Part shown: positions 24,810-32,086 of the stretch, one piece after another
Numbering within the stretch: the first letter of the stretch is position 1
How the letters are laid out: every line of letters starts with the position of its first letter
Assembly: GCA_003017855.1 (NCBI GenBank)
Contig: PYER01000039.1
Span: 1 to 32,574, forward strand
Direction of reading: 5' to 3'
Source: a filamentous cyanobacterium CCT1
GTDB taxonomy: Bacteria > Cyanobacteriota > Cyanobacteriia > Phormidesmidales > Phormidesmidaceae
Length of the DNA stretch: 32,574 nt
Translations under genes and position numbers: made by a program
Notes under the pieces: model-generated
The model's database searches: none
Told to the model about the DNA's origin: nothing
What the model saw: the letters and a program-made list of their open reading frames with translations, nothing else

Positions 24810-25574
24810 TTAAGAATGTGGGGGGTGCGCTACGGCGGCGTCAAAACTAGCCTGCAAAAAGGCGACTATTTCGGCCCAGGCGGCATCGGTAGCGGCGGGG
24901 TCGTAGCGGTAGCCGTCGTCGCGCATGAAGGTATGGTTGGCCGAGTACAGCAGGGTTTTAGGCTCAAGTCCTGCGGTTGCCAGGGTCTTGAGAATCGTGT
25001 CGCGCCCCTCGGCAGGCACGTGGGGGTCTTGATCCCCAAAGATGAGCAGCAGTCGGGCCGAAATCTCGCCTAAACGCTTCAGGGTGTCGGCTTTGTCTCG
25101 TCCTAGCTTGCCGCTGTGAATGCCGGTCGGGTAGCAGCACACGGCGGCCCTGACGATGGGGTTGAGGGCGGCGCGACAGGCCAGGTGCCCCCCGATGCAA
25201 AAGCCCAGGGTGCCAATCTGCCCAGAGGCGACGGCGGCATAGGTTTGCAGCCAGTCTAGGCTGGCGATGGCGTCGGCGTCGTATTGGGCGATCGCGGTGC
25301 GGCGGGCGGCATCGTTACCCCGCAGGCGGCCGATATCGTCGGGCTCGATCACTGTGCCAATGGGCTCTAGCCGGTGAAAAATCTCGGGGGCCGCGACCAC
25401 GTAGCCATAGCCAGCCAGGCGATCGGCCAGGCGCAGAATCGGCCCCCCCAGCTGGTAGATGTCGGAATAGAACACAATGCCGGGATACTGCCCAGCTTCA
25501 GCTGGTTCAGCCACGTAGAGGCGCATCAGGCTGTCGTCTACGATAAGAGCCTCGTTATGGCGCTGAATTTGCAC
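24810..25574 (-). CDS. Dienelactone-hydrolase-family protein
   Basis: A 254-aa alpha/beta hydrolase. The nucleophile is Cys126 in GTLGFCIGGH, as in dienelactone hydrolases; the acid is in LLIFGDQDPHVP and the histidine in SANHTFMRDD. The family splits dienelactones in aromatic breakdown, but many members act on other small esters, so the substrate is open. The GTG start is supported by GGAGG six bases upstream. It is divergent from the serine hydrolase gene and co-directional with the cyclase gene 314 bp further on. Confidence 0.87.
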   Translation of the reverse strand: MQIQRHNEALIVDDSLMRLYVAEPAEAGQYPGIVFYSDIYQLGGPILRLADRLAGYGYVVAAPEIFHRLEPIGTVIEPDDIGRLRGNDAARRTAIAQYDADAIASLDWLQTYAAVASGQIGTLGFCIGGHLACRAALNPIVRAAVCCYPTGIHSGKLGRDKADTLKRLGEISARLLLIFGDQDPHVPAEGRDTILKTLATAGLEPKTLLYSANHTFMRDDGYRYDPAATDAAWAEIVAFLQASFDAAVAHPPHS

Positions 25575-25752
25575 AGGTTAACCTCCAGGGTTCGCCGAAA
25601 AGATACAGGGAAATAGCAGCAGGGGTTGGGTTCAAACCCTGAACCGTATACCTTGGACCTGACACCTCTCCCCCGACGTCCTTAGCTATGTCGTACCGAT
25701 AGTGAAGGATGATTTGATCGACGAGCGGTTACCCAGGACACCAGCGCCGGCT

Positions 25753-26700
25753 ATGACACTATTCTTTACCTCCGATCCCGCCCTGCAAACGACCCTCGAT
25801 CGGGTGCTCGATCAGGTGCGGGCCGAGTTTGCCCTCACCCCCACGCAGATTGCCATCACCTGGGTGGTATACGACCCGCCCTACATCACCAATACGGGCG
25901 GAGCCCTCAGCGCCACCGACTTTTGGCAGCGCCAGCCGCGTGGGGCCAGCTATCGAGGGGTCGAGCTGATCTATCCGGCCAGCGTGGTAAAGCTGTTTTA
26001 CCTGGTGGCCGCCCACGAATGGCTGGAGCAGGGCATGATCCCCCCTTCGGCTGAGCTCGATCGGGCGCTCAAGGACATGATCGTAGACTCGAGCAATGAC
26101 GCGACTTCGCTGGTGGTCGATATGCTCAGCGGCACCACCAGCGGCCCGGAGCTGCCCCCTGGCCCCTTTGAAACCTGGTGTCACCAGCGCAACATCATCA
26201 ATCGTTTTTTTCAGTCGCTCCAGTGGCCTGAGCTGACCGGGGTAAACCTCAACCAAAAACCCTGGGGCGATGGCCCCTACGGTCGGGAGCGGGCCTTTGT
26301 GGGCGAGCACTACGAGAATCGTAACCGGTTCACCACCAACGCGGTGGCCCGACTCATTCACAGCATTGCCGGCGGGGTGGCGGTCTCGGCGGCGCGATCG
26401 CAGACCATGCTCAACCTGATGCAGCGTTCGGTGCCCTCCGGCCCGCCAGCCCCCGGCGAAGAAGACCAGGTGACCGGCTTTTTGGGGGCGGGCTTGCCCC
26501 CTGGCACCACTCTGTACTCCAAAGCGGGCTACACCAGCCAGGTCCGTCACGATGCTGTTTACTTTGAGTTACCCAGCGGCATTCCCGGCCTGCTAGTGGC
26601 TTTTACTGAAGGCCACGAGCACAGCAGAAACCGTGACATTTTGCCCAGATTGGCCAGCCTGATTACTCAGGCCATTGATAACCCTGAACCTCTGGCCTAG
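25753..26700 (+). CDS. Class A beta-lactamase-like serine hydrolase
   Basis: A 315-aa protein of the penicillin-interactive serine hydrolase group. The three active-site elements are SVVK (Ser77, Lys80), SSND (113-116, the SxN motif) and KAGYTS (the KTG-box position, with Ala for Thr). No signal peptide is visible, so it is probably cytoplasmic; this argues against a true beta-lactamase and for an esterase or peptidase-like enzyme. Close wording such as MIVDSSNDATSLVVDMLSGT occurs, as I recall, in a cyanobacterial family of unknown role. The ATG at 25753 is preferred; a GTG at 25702 would add 17 residues without similarity. Confidence 0.8.
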   Translation: MTLFFTSDPALQTTLDRVLDQVRAEFALTPTQIAITWVVYDPPYITNTGGALSATDFWQRQPRGASYRGVELIYPASVVKLFYLVAAHEWLEQGMIPPSAELDRALKDMIVDSSNDATSLVVDMLSGTTSGPELPPGPFETWCHQRNIINRFFQSLQWPELTGVNLNQKPWGDGPYGRERAFVGEHYENRNRFTTNAVARLIHSIAGGVAVSAARSQTMLNLMQRSVPSGPPAPGEEDQVTGFLGAGLPPGTTLYSKAGYTSQVRHDAVYFELPSGIPGLLVAFTEGHEHSRNRDILPRLASLITQAIDNPEPLA

Positions 26701-26791
26701 TGCTTAAGAAGCGGATTGATCCCCGGAGTGATCTGTCTTTCAGTAGAGTCGCATCTATCTTAGGTAGGTGCAAAATGTTGTCAATATAGCC

Positions 26792-26901
26792 TTGCCCCCA
26801 GGCCGAAGATGGTACAATTCAGCCAATTTCGCAGATAAATGTGGTGTGTAGACCCGTAGCGGCGGAAAACGTTCGGTTTCAGTTTTCCTAACTCTGGCTA
26901 C
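26792..26901 (+). promoter_or_regulatory. Promoter and structured leader of the outer-membrane protein gene
   Basis: TTGCCC (26792-26797) and TACAAT (26813-26818) are 15 bp apart and could form a promoter. In the leader GTAGC (26856-26860) pairs with GCTAC (26897-26901), enclosing GGAAAAC (26864-26870) paired with GTTTTCC (26882-26888). This two-part stem lies about 100 nt before the start codon. The rest of 26701-26999 holds no gene. Confidence 0.4.
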
Positions 26902-26999
26902 GGCAGTACGATTTCGAGCTTGATTGTTTCGAACGTGATCATTGTTGCCATTCGGCCAATGAGACCTGATTGTTAAAAATCTGAGGAGTGAACAGAATC

Positions 27000-27821
27000 A
27001 TGGCGTATCTCAAGCGAGTTTCTCTGGCGCTGAGCCTAGCTGCTGTGGCTGGTGTAGCCAGCCCTGCTCTGGCCCAGACCCAGCTGAGCGATCTAGAACT
27101 GACCGACAACGTTTTGGCCGAAGTAGACGTCGCCCCCGCAGCGGTGACTGAGCCCGCGCTAGAAGCCGTTGAGCCTCTGGACTCGGCGGAAACAGCGGAA
27201 ACAGTAGACGCCCCAACAGCACAGCTCGAGGCCGTTGAAATTGCTCCTGGTGAAGCCAGCCTGCTGGCGCTGCCTGAGGAAGCTCCTCTGGCTAACAACG
27301 ACATGTTTGCCGGTGGCGACATTGAATCGGCGCTGCTGGCCGCCACCGTTGAAGCAGCCCCCGAAGCCACCGACTCTGTTGACCTTGCCCAGGTCACCCC
27401 CACTACCGTTTCTGTCTCCCCAAATTACCTGGGCGTGGGCGGCAACATTGGTATTGGCAACCGCGGCAATAGCGCCCTGTCTAGCTTTGGCTTCAACATC
27501 ATCAGTAAAATCTCTTTGGGTCCCCGGTTCTCGGTGCGGCCTGGGGCAACTGCCACCAACGATCGCTGGGGCTTCACCATCCCTCTCACCTACAACTTTG
27601 ACACCATCTCCTACGGTGGTTTTCTCGCTCAGCCCTACGTTGGGGCTGGGGTTGAAATCCCGACCAGTGGTGATCTGGGGCTGTTGATCAATGCTGGCGC
27701 TGATGTGCCTATTTCTCGCAACTTCACCCTCAACGGCGTCGCAAATTTCCGTCTGACCGATGGGTTTGCCCTGGGCATTTCCCTCGGCGTCGGCTACAAC
27801 TTCCCCTTCTTCTTTGACTAA
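27000..27821 (+). CDS. Secreted outer-membrane beta-barrel-like protein
   Basis: A 273-aa protein with a clear signal peptide (MAYLKRVSLALSLAAVAGVA, cleavage after PALA near residue 26). Residues 27-130 are an acidic, Ala/Pro/Glu-rich linker. Residues about 135-273 are glycine- and aromatic-rich alternating strands (NYLGVGGNIGIGN, FSVRPGATATNDRWGF, YGGFLAQPYVGAGVE) ending in an aromatic residue near the C-terminus (GYNFPFFFD), the pattern of a small outer-membrane barrel. The family is not identified. GAGGAG precedes the ATG at 27000. Confidence 0.75.
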   Translation: MAYLKRVSLALSLAAVAGVASPALAQTQLSDLELTDNVLAEVDVAPAAVTEPALEAVEPLDSAETAETVDAPTAQLEAVEIAPGEASLLALPEEAPLANNDMFAGGDIESALLAATVEAAPEATDSVDLAQVTPTTVSVSPNYLGVGGNIGIGNRGNSALSSFGFNIISKISLGPRFSVRPGATATNDRWGFTIPLTYNFDTISYGGFLAQPYVGAGVEIPTSGDLGLLINAGADVPISRNFTLNGVANFRLTDGFALGISLGVGYNFPFFFD

Positions 27822-27891
27822 AGCTTGAAGGGAGCCGTGCTGGGTCGAACTAAAGCCAATTTGAACACCTGAGCGCTAGGCGCTTGGGCAA

Positions 27892-27921
27892 GAGGGGATC
27901 GCTGACAACAGTGGTCCCCTC
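27892..27921 (+). terminator. Probable terminator after the barrel gene
   Basis: GAGGGGA (27892-27898) and TCCCCTC (27915-27921) form a 7-bp stem about 70 bp after the stop, followed by a T-containing stretch. It also lies just before recQ. Confidence 0.5.
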
Positions 27922-27968
27922 TCATTGTCTGTTTGGGCACTCTGAAGGCACAGCTTGAGGGTGTTGCC

Positions 27969-29420
27969 ATGGCAGAACGTTCTGTGGCCTGGAGCGAGGT
28001 GCTTCAGGCCTTTCAGCGTATTTGGGGGTACAGCGATTTTCGTCCGCCTCAAGATGCGATCGTCAGAGCGCTGCTGGAGCATCGAGACGTGCTGGTGGTG
28101 TTGCCGACGGGCGGGGGAAAATCCATCTGTTTTCAGCTGCCGGCGCTGCTGCAGTCGGGCCTGACGCTGGTGGTGTCGCCCCTGGTGGCGCTAATGGAAA
28201 ACCAGGTGCAAGACCTGCACGACAAAGCGCTGCCAGCGGCCACCCTGCACAGTCAGCTGCCGCCGCCCCAGCGCCACAAAACCCTTCAGGCTCTAGAGCG
28301 ACAGACCCTCCGGCTGCTCTACGTATCACCAGAAACCCTGCTCAGCCCGCCCGTGTGGGAGCGGCTGTACCAGCCTGATCTGCGCCTCAACGGCCTGATC
28401 CTGGACGAAGCCCACTGCCTGGTCCAGTGGGGCGAAACGTTTCGCCCGGCCTACCGCCGCTTGGGAGCAGTACGGGCGGCGCTGTTGGCCTGTCGCCCGC
28501 CGGGCAGCACGCTGCCGATCGCGGCCTTTACCGCCACCGCTGACCTTATAGCCCAACAAACGCTGAAGGATGTCTTACAGCTCCAGTCGCCCCAGGTGGT
28601 GCGGCTCAACCCCCATCGTCCCAACCTCGACCTGCACGTTAAGGCGGTGGTCAGCGAGGGGCAGCGCAAGGGCGTGTTGCAGCGCTACCTCGATCAGCAT
28701 CGTGATCAGGCCGGGTTGGTGTATGTTCGCACCCGCAGAGACAGCGAAGCTTTGGCCGAACGGTTGGGCGATCGCTACCGGGTAGCGCCATACCATGCTG
28801 GGTTGAGCAGCCGCGATCGCCGCCAGATTGAGGCCGACTGGATGGCCGACAAGCTGCAGTTTGCGGTCTGCACCTCGGCTTTTGGCATGGGGATCAGCAA
28901 GTCCAATACCCGCTGGGTGGTGCACTACCAGGCCCCCTGCACCATTACCGAGTACGTACAGGAGGTGGGCAGGGCTGGTCGCGACGGCAAACTGGCTGAA
29001 GCGCTGACCCTGGTCAGCGAGCCGACGGGGTGGCTGGAGCCGGGCGATCGCCAGCGGGCCAAATTCTTTGAGGCCCAAACTCAGACGCTACAGCTAAAGG
29101 CTCAGCGATTGGTGAGCCAGATTCCGCCCAGCGGCGATGTGCGCGACATTGGCCAGCAGTTTGAACACGGGGCTATCTCCCTATCGTGGCTGCACAGCGT
29201 GGGGCAGCTGGAGTGGGTCAGCCCGTTTCACTATCAGCTCACCAAAACGGCTCAGCAGCCTTCCAGCTTGCAGGGCTCAGCCAGTCAGCAGATGCACCGG
29301 TTTCTGCACAGTCGCCAGTGTCGCTGGCAGGGGTTACTAGTCGCGTTTGGCTTTCGCACCGAGGCGCAGCGCATGGGCAGCTGCGGGCACTGCGATAACT
29401 GCGCCAGGCGCGATCGCTAG
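27969..29420 (+). CDS. recQ: RecQ-family ATP-dependent DNA helicase
   Basis: A 483-aa superfamily 2 helicase that unwinds DNA 3'-5' in recombination and fork repair. Helicase motifs in order: 0/I (GYSDFRPPQDAIV, then LPTGGGKSICFQLPALL, Walker A 47-52), II (DEAHC, 146-150), III (AFTATAD), IV-V (GLVYVRTRRDSE, CTSAFGMGISKSNTRWVVHY) and VI (QEVGRAGRDGK). The RecQ zinc-binding cysteines are near the end (RQCRWQ, CGHCDNC). There is no HRDC domain, so it is a short RecQ. The DEAH-box neighbour reads DEAHCLVQWGETFRP where most RecQ have S at the V position. The ATG at 27969 is preferred over one at 27933 because similarity begins soon after it. Confidence 0.92.
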   Translation: MAERSVAWSEVLQAFQRIWGYSDFRPPQDAIVRALLEHRDVLVVLPTGGGKSICFQLPALLQSGLTLVVSPLVALMENQVQDLHDKALPAATLHSQLPPPQRHKTLQALERQTLRLLYVSPETLLSPPVWERLYQPDLRLNGLILDEAHCLVQWGETFRPAYRRLGAVRAALLACRPPGSTLPIAAFTATADLIAQQTLKDVLQLQSPQVVRLNPHRPNLDLHVKAVVSEGQRKGVLQRYLDQHRDQAGLVYVRTRRDSEALAERLGDRYRVAPYHAGLSSRDRRQIEADWMADKLQFAVCTSAFGMGISKSNTRWVVHYQAPCTITEYVQEVGRAGRDGKLAEALTLVSEPTGWLEPGDRQRAKFFEAQTQTLQLKAQRLVSQIPPSGDVRDIGQQFEHGAISLSWLHSVGQLEWVSPFHYQLTKTAQQPSSLQGSASQQMHRFLHSRQCRWQGLLVAFGFRTEAQRMGSCGHCDNCARRDR

Positions 29421-29526
29421 GCGCTAGAGCGCCATTGAGGCTGCCACTGTGGACGATTCTCATTCTGAGATGCTTCGTGAACGCGTCGCAGATAATTGAA
29501 CAATTACCGCCATCCTCCGTCTAATC

Positions 29527-29705
29527 GCCAGGGCCGCAAAAGCTCCTAATCCCTGGCCACCAACGTTTCGTTCCGTCCGCTGATTTGAATTAGCAGGGAT
29601 GATGGTTTGAAGGCTGAGCTAGCAGTTTCTTGAATGGATTTCTACTGCCAAAGGTACAGATTTCAACGGTTTGCGTTTGATTATTTCAGATAACTCCCGT
29701 AGCAT
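29527..29705 (+). promoter_or_regulatory. Inverted repeat and promoter in the recQ/radical-SAM spacer
   Basis: GCCAGGG (29527-29533) and CCCTGGC (29551-29557) form a 7-bp hairpin, perhaps ending recQ transcripts. Further on, TTGATT (29677-29682) and TAGCAT (29700-29705), 17 bp apart, could be the promoter of the radical SAM gene. The rest of 29421-29729 holds no gene. Confidence 0.4.
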
Positions 29706-29729
29706 GGCGAGGATACCCATACGGTCTCT

Positions 29730-31343
29730 ATGAACATTCTTCTGGTCTATCCACGTTTTCCGAAAAGCTTTTGGTCTTTTGATAAAACTTTGGAGCTGGT
29801 TGGGTTGAAGGCTCAGCTCCCCCCATTAGGACTAGTGACCGTAGCGGCAATTCTACCCCAGAGCTGGAACTACAAGCTGGTCGATCGCAACGTGCGCGAG
29901 GTGCGCGAGGACGAGTGGCAGTGGGCCGATATCGTGGTGATATCGGCCATGATCGTCCACCGCACCGACTTTTATGACGCCGTGCAAACCGCCAAGCGCT
30001 ACGGCAAGCTGGTGGCGGTGGGTGGCCCTTACCCCACCGCCCTACCCCACGAGTCGGAGGAGGCTGGAGCCGACTTTTTAATCCTTGACGAAGGGGAAAT
30101 CACCCTGCCTATGTTTGTGGAGGCGGTAGAACGGGGCGACCAATGCGGTATCTTTCGCTCCGGCGGCGAAAAGCCCGACGTCACCGATACTCCCGTACCC
30201 CGCTACGACCTGCTTGAGATGGATGCCTACGCCGAGATGTCGGTGCAGTTTTCGCGGGGCTGCCCGTTCCAGTGCGAATTTTGCGACATCATTGTGCTCT
30301 ACGGCCGCAAACCCCGCACGAAAGCGCCCGAGCAGCTCTTGGCCGAGCTGCAGTGCCTCTACGACCTGGGCTGGCGGCGCAGCATCTTTATGGTTGACGA
30401 CAATTTCATTGGCAACAAGCGCAACGTCAAACTGCTGCTCAAGGCGATGAAGCCCTGGATGGAGGAGCATGGCTATCCCTTTTCCTTTGCCACTGAGGCC
30501 TCGGTAGACCTGGCTCAGGATCCGGAACTGATGCAGATGATGGTCGACTGCAACTTCGGCACCGTCTTTTTGGGCATTGAAACCCCGGACGACGATAGCC
30601 TGAACATGACTAAGAAGTTTCAAAATATGCGCGACCCCCTTGCCGAGTCGGTGGTTGCGATCGCCAATGCGGGGCTGCGGGTGATGGCGGGGCTGATTGT
30701 CGGTTTTGACGGCGAAAAGTCGGGGGCCGGTCGGCGCATCTACGACTTTGTTGAGCAGACCGCCATTCCTACCGCGCTGGTGAGCATGCTGCAGGCCCTG
30801 CCCGACACCGCCCTCTGGCACCGCCTGGAAAAAGAGGGTCGCCTGCTGGGCAAGAGCGCCGACATCAACCAGACCACCCTGATGAACTTTGTGCCCACTC
30901 GACCTATTGAAGAAATCACCGAAGAGTACATTCAGGTGTTCTGGAATCTCTATGACCCGCTGACGGTGCTCAACCGCACCTTCCGCCACTTTCTCATGCT
31001 GGGGGAGGCTCAGAAGCGTAACTACAAAAACCGCACCACCTCGGCGGGTGCGCCCGATATCAACTGGGTCACGATTCGCGCCTTTTTGATCGTGGTGTGG
31101 CGACAGGGCCTGCTGCGCAAGACTCGCCTGCGGTTTTGGATTAACCTGGCGGTTATGCTGTGGCGCTACCCGGCGGTAGCGGCCAACTACGTTTCGGTAT
31201 GCGCCCAGGCCGAGCACTTCCTCGACTTCCGCCAGATTGTGCGGCAGAACATTGAGGAGCAGCTGGCGGCCTACCTGGAGGCGAAGCGGCAAACCGACAG
31301 GGCAGCGGCGATCGCGGAGTCTGTAGCTGTGCCAGCGGCCTAG
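29730..31343 (+). CDS. B12-binding-domain radical SAM protein (DUF4070 type)
   Basis: A 537-aa enzyme. Residues 1-140 form a cobalamin-binding-type Rossmann domain (NILLVYPRFPKSFWSF, LPPLGLVTVAAILP, VAVGGPYPTALP). The radical SAM core has the cluster motif CPFQCEFC (Cys178, Cys182, Cys185) and GRKPRTK, FMVDDNFIGNKRN, FATEASVDLA. The C-terminal part (MNFVPTRPIEEITEEYIQVF...) is the DUF4070-type extension. Such class B enzymes methylate unreactive carbons; the hopanoid methylases HpnP and HpnR belong to this group. Whether this protein is HpnP or one of the many similar cyanobacterial paralogues cannot be decided here. Its stop TAG shares the palindrome CTAG with the stop of the convergent 45-aa gene. 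Confidence 0.85.
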   Translation: MNILLVYPRFPKSFWSFDKTLELVGLKAQLPPLGLVTVAAILPQSWNYKLVDRNVREVREDEWQWADIVVISAMIVHRTDFYDAVQTAKRYGKLVAVGGPYPTALPHESEEAGADFLILDEGEITLPMFVEAVERGDQCGIFRSGGEKPDVTDTPVPRYDLLEMDAYAEMSVQFSRGCPFQCEFCDIIVLYGRKPRTKAPEQLLAELQCLYDLGWRRSIFMVDDNFIGNKRNVKLLLKAMKPWMEEHGYPFSFATEASVDLAQDPELMQMMVDCNFGTVFLGIETPDDDSLNMTKKFQNMRDPLAESVVAIANAGLRVMAGLIVGFDGEKSGAGRRIYDFVEQTAIPTALVSMLQALPDTALWHRLEKEGRLLGKSADINQTTLMNFVPTRPIEEITEEYIQVFWNLYDPLTVLNRTFRHFLMLGEAQKRNYKNRTTSAGAPDINWVTIRAFLIVVWRQGLLRKTRLRFWINLAVMLWRYPAVAANYVSVCAQAEHFLDFRQIVRQNIEEQLAAYLEAKRQTDRAAAIAESVAVPAA

Positions 31344-31477
31344 GTCTGCTCCAGCTGAGTAGTGGTCAGCTTTTCCTGCCGCCACCGCTGGTAGGCCCGC
31401 TGATACTCAGCCCAAGCTTTGAGCTGATTATGGGATCCATACTTGTGTTTAAAGTCTTCCCAACAAACGCGTTCCAT
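31340..31477 (-). CDS. 45-aa Trp/Tyr-rich small protein
   Basis: Starts MERVCWEDFKHKYGSHNQLK and continues AWAEYQRAYQRWRQEKL; highly charged and aromatic, probably helical, no signal or membrane segment. GGAGAT lies 8 nt before the ATG, a good ribosome site. It is too short for standard ORF calls. The function is unknown; a nucleic-acid- or partner-binding peptide is possible. Its stop overlaps the radical SAM stop tail to tail. Confidence 0.6.
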   Translation of the reverse strand: MERVCWEDFKHKYGSHNQLKAWAEYQRAYQRWRQEKLTTTQLEQT

Positions 31478-31591
31478 GGGTAATCTCCTGGTTGCTAAAC
31501 AGGGGAGAGAACTGGACTATTGAAGAACGTGTTGCAGACATTGGGCTTTTGAGCTGACTTCGGCCCAAAGGTTCAGTTTTTCTGCGCGATA

Positions 31592-31771
31592 CTACCGAGT
31601 ATAGCGATGCCCCCGGTAGGTGAATGCTTCGGGCGATCGCGACTGAGTTGCCGTACTCAACTGCCGACCGGGGTAAGACACCCCCAGGAATATAAGCGTA
31701 TCGAGGCTAGGGATGGCCTCAATGGTAGGCGGTGATGTGGCGTAGGACTGGCCCAAGAAAGACAGGCGCAT
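31592..31771 (-). CDS. DUF4278-like small protein
   Basis: 59 aa, MRLSFLGQSYATSPPTIEAI ... FTYRGHRYTR. The MxLxxxGxSY start and the YRGxxY ending are the marks of DUF4278, a cyanobacterial family of unknown function; members are often larger, so this is a minimal copy. AGGAG lies 8 nt before the ATG. It follows on the same strand as the 45-aa gene with a 114-bp gap, and the two may form a unit. Confidence 0.75.
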   Translation of the reverse strand: MRLSFLGQSYATSPPTIEAIPSLDTLIFLGVSYPGRQLSTATQSRSPEAFTYRGHRYTR

Positions 31772-31938
31772 AGTGAGGTCTCCTCAAACAATTTACGCAG
31801 GTATCAACTGATTGATGCCTGTGGCTATCTTCTGCCGCCTTCCTAAACGCATTCTGACGGTCGCCTGAGGAGGTATTAAGGGCTAGCTGAGAAAACTGAG
31901 AGGAGCCTGTCTGTCTAGGCTAACGGCGTCGGCCTGCC

Positions 31939-31986
31939 AGATGTAGCGCTCGATCTAGGGAAAGTTAGTTTTTTAGCGCTACATCT
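31939..31986. other. 12-bp perfect inverted repeat with 24-bp loop
   Basis: AGATGTAGCGCT (31939-31950) and AGCGCTACATCT (31975-31986) are exact complements around a 24-bp loop containing a T-run. The stem is strong but lacks a tail like that of a terminator. It may belong to the candidate RNA that follows. Confidence 0.55.
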
Positions 31987-31999
31987 AAGAGGATCGGCT

Positions 32000-32086
32000 A
32001 TGATGCGTCTGTACTTAAGGCATAAAGACTTTCTAAGCGAAAAGGGCACTGGAGAGCCTAACCTCCAACGCCCTTTTGGAAAGTGA
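32000..32086 (+). ncRNA. Candidate small RNA or 28-aa peptide gene with internal hairpin
   Basis: A possible -10 box TATGAT lies at 31999-32004. The region then has a GTCT/AGAC mini-stem and a strong hairpin (AAAAGGGC 32040-32047 and GCCCTTTT 32070-32077, with an inner GGAG/CTCC stem) that looks like a terminator. This fits a small RNA of about 65 nt. Alternatively, an ATG at 32000 after AAGAGGA opens a 28-codon frame (MMRLYLRHKDFLSEK...) running through the hairpin to TGA at 32086. The two readings exclude each other; neither is certain. Confidence 0.3.

Noticed and set aside
30078-31385. 435-codon minus-strand frame opposite the radical SAM gene
   Set aside because: The plus strand encodes a complete radical SAM enzyme with all motifs; the antisense frame shows no domain.
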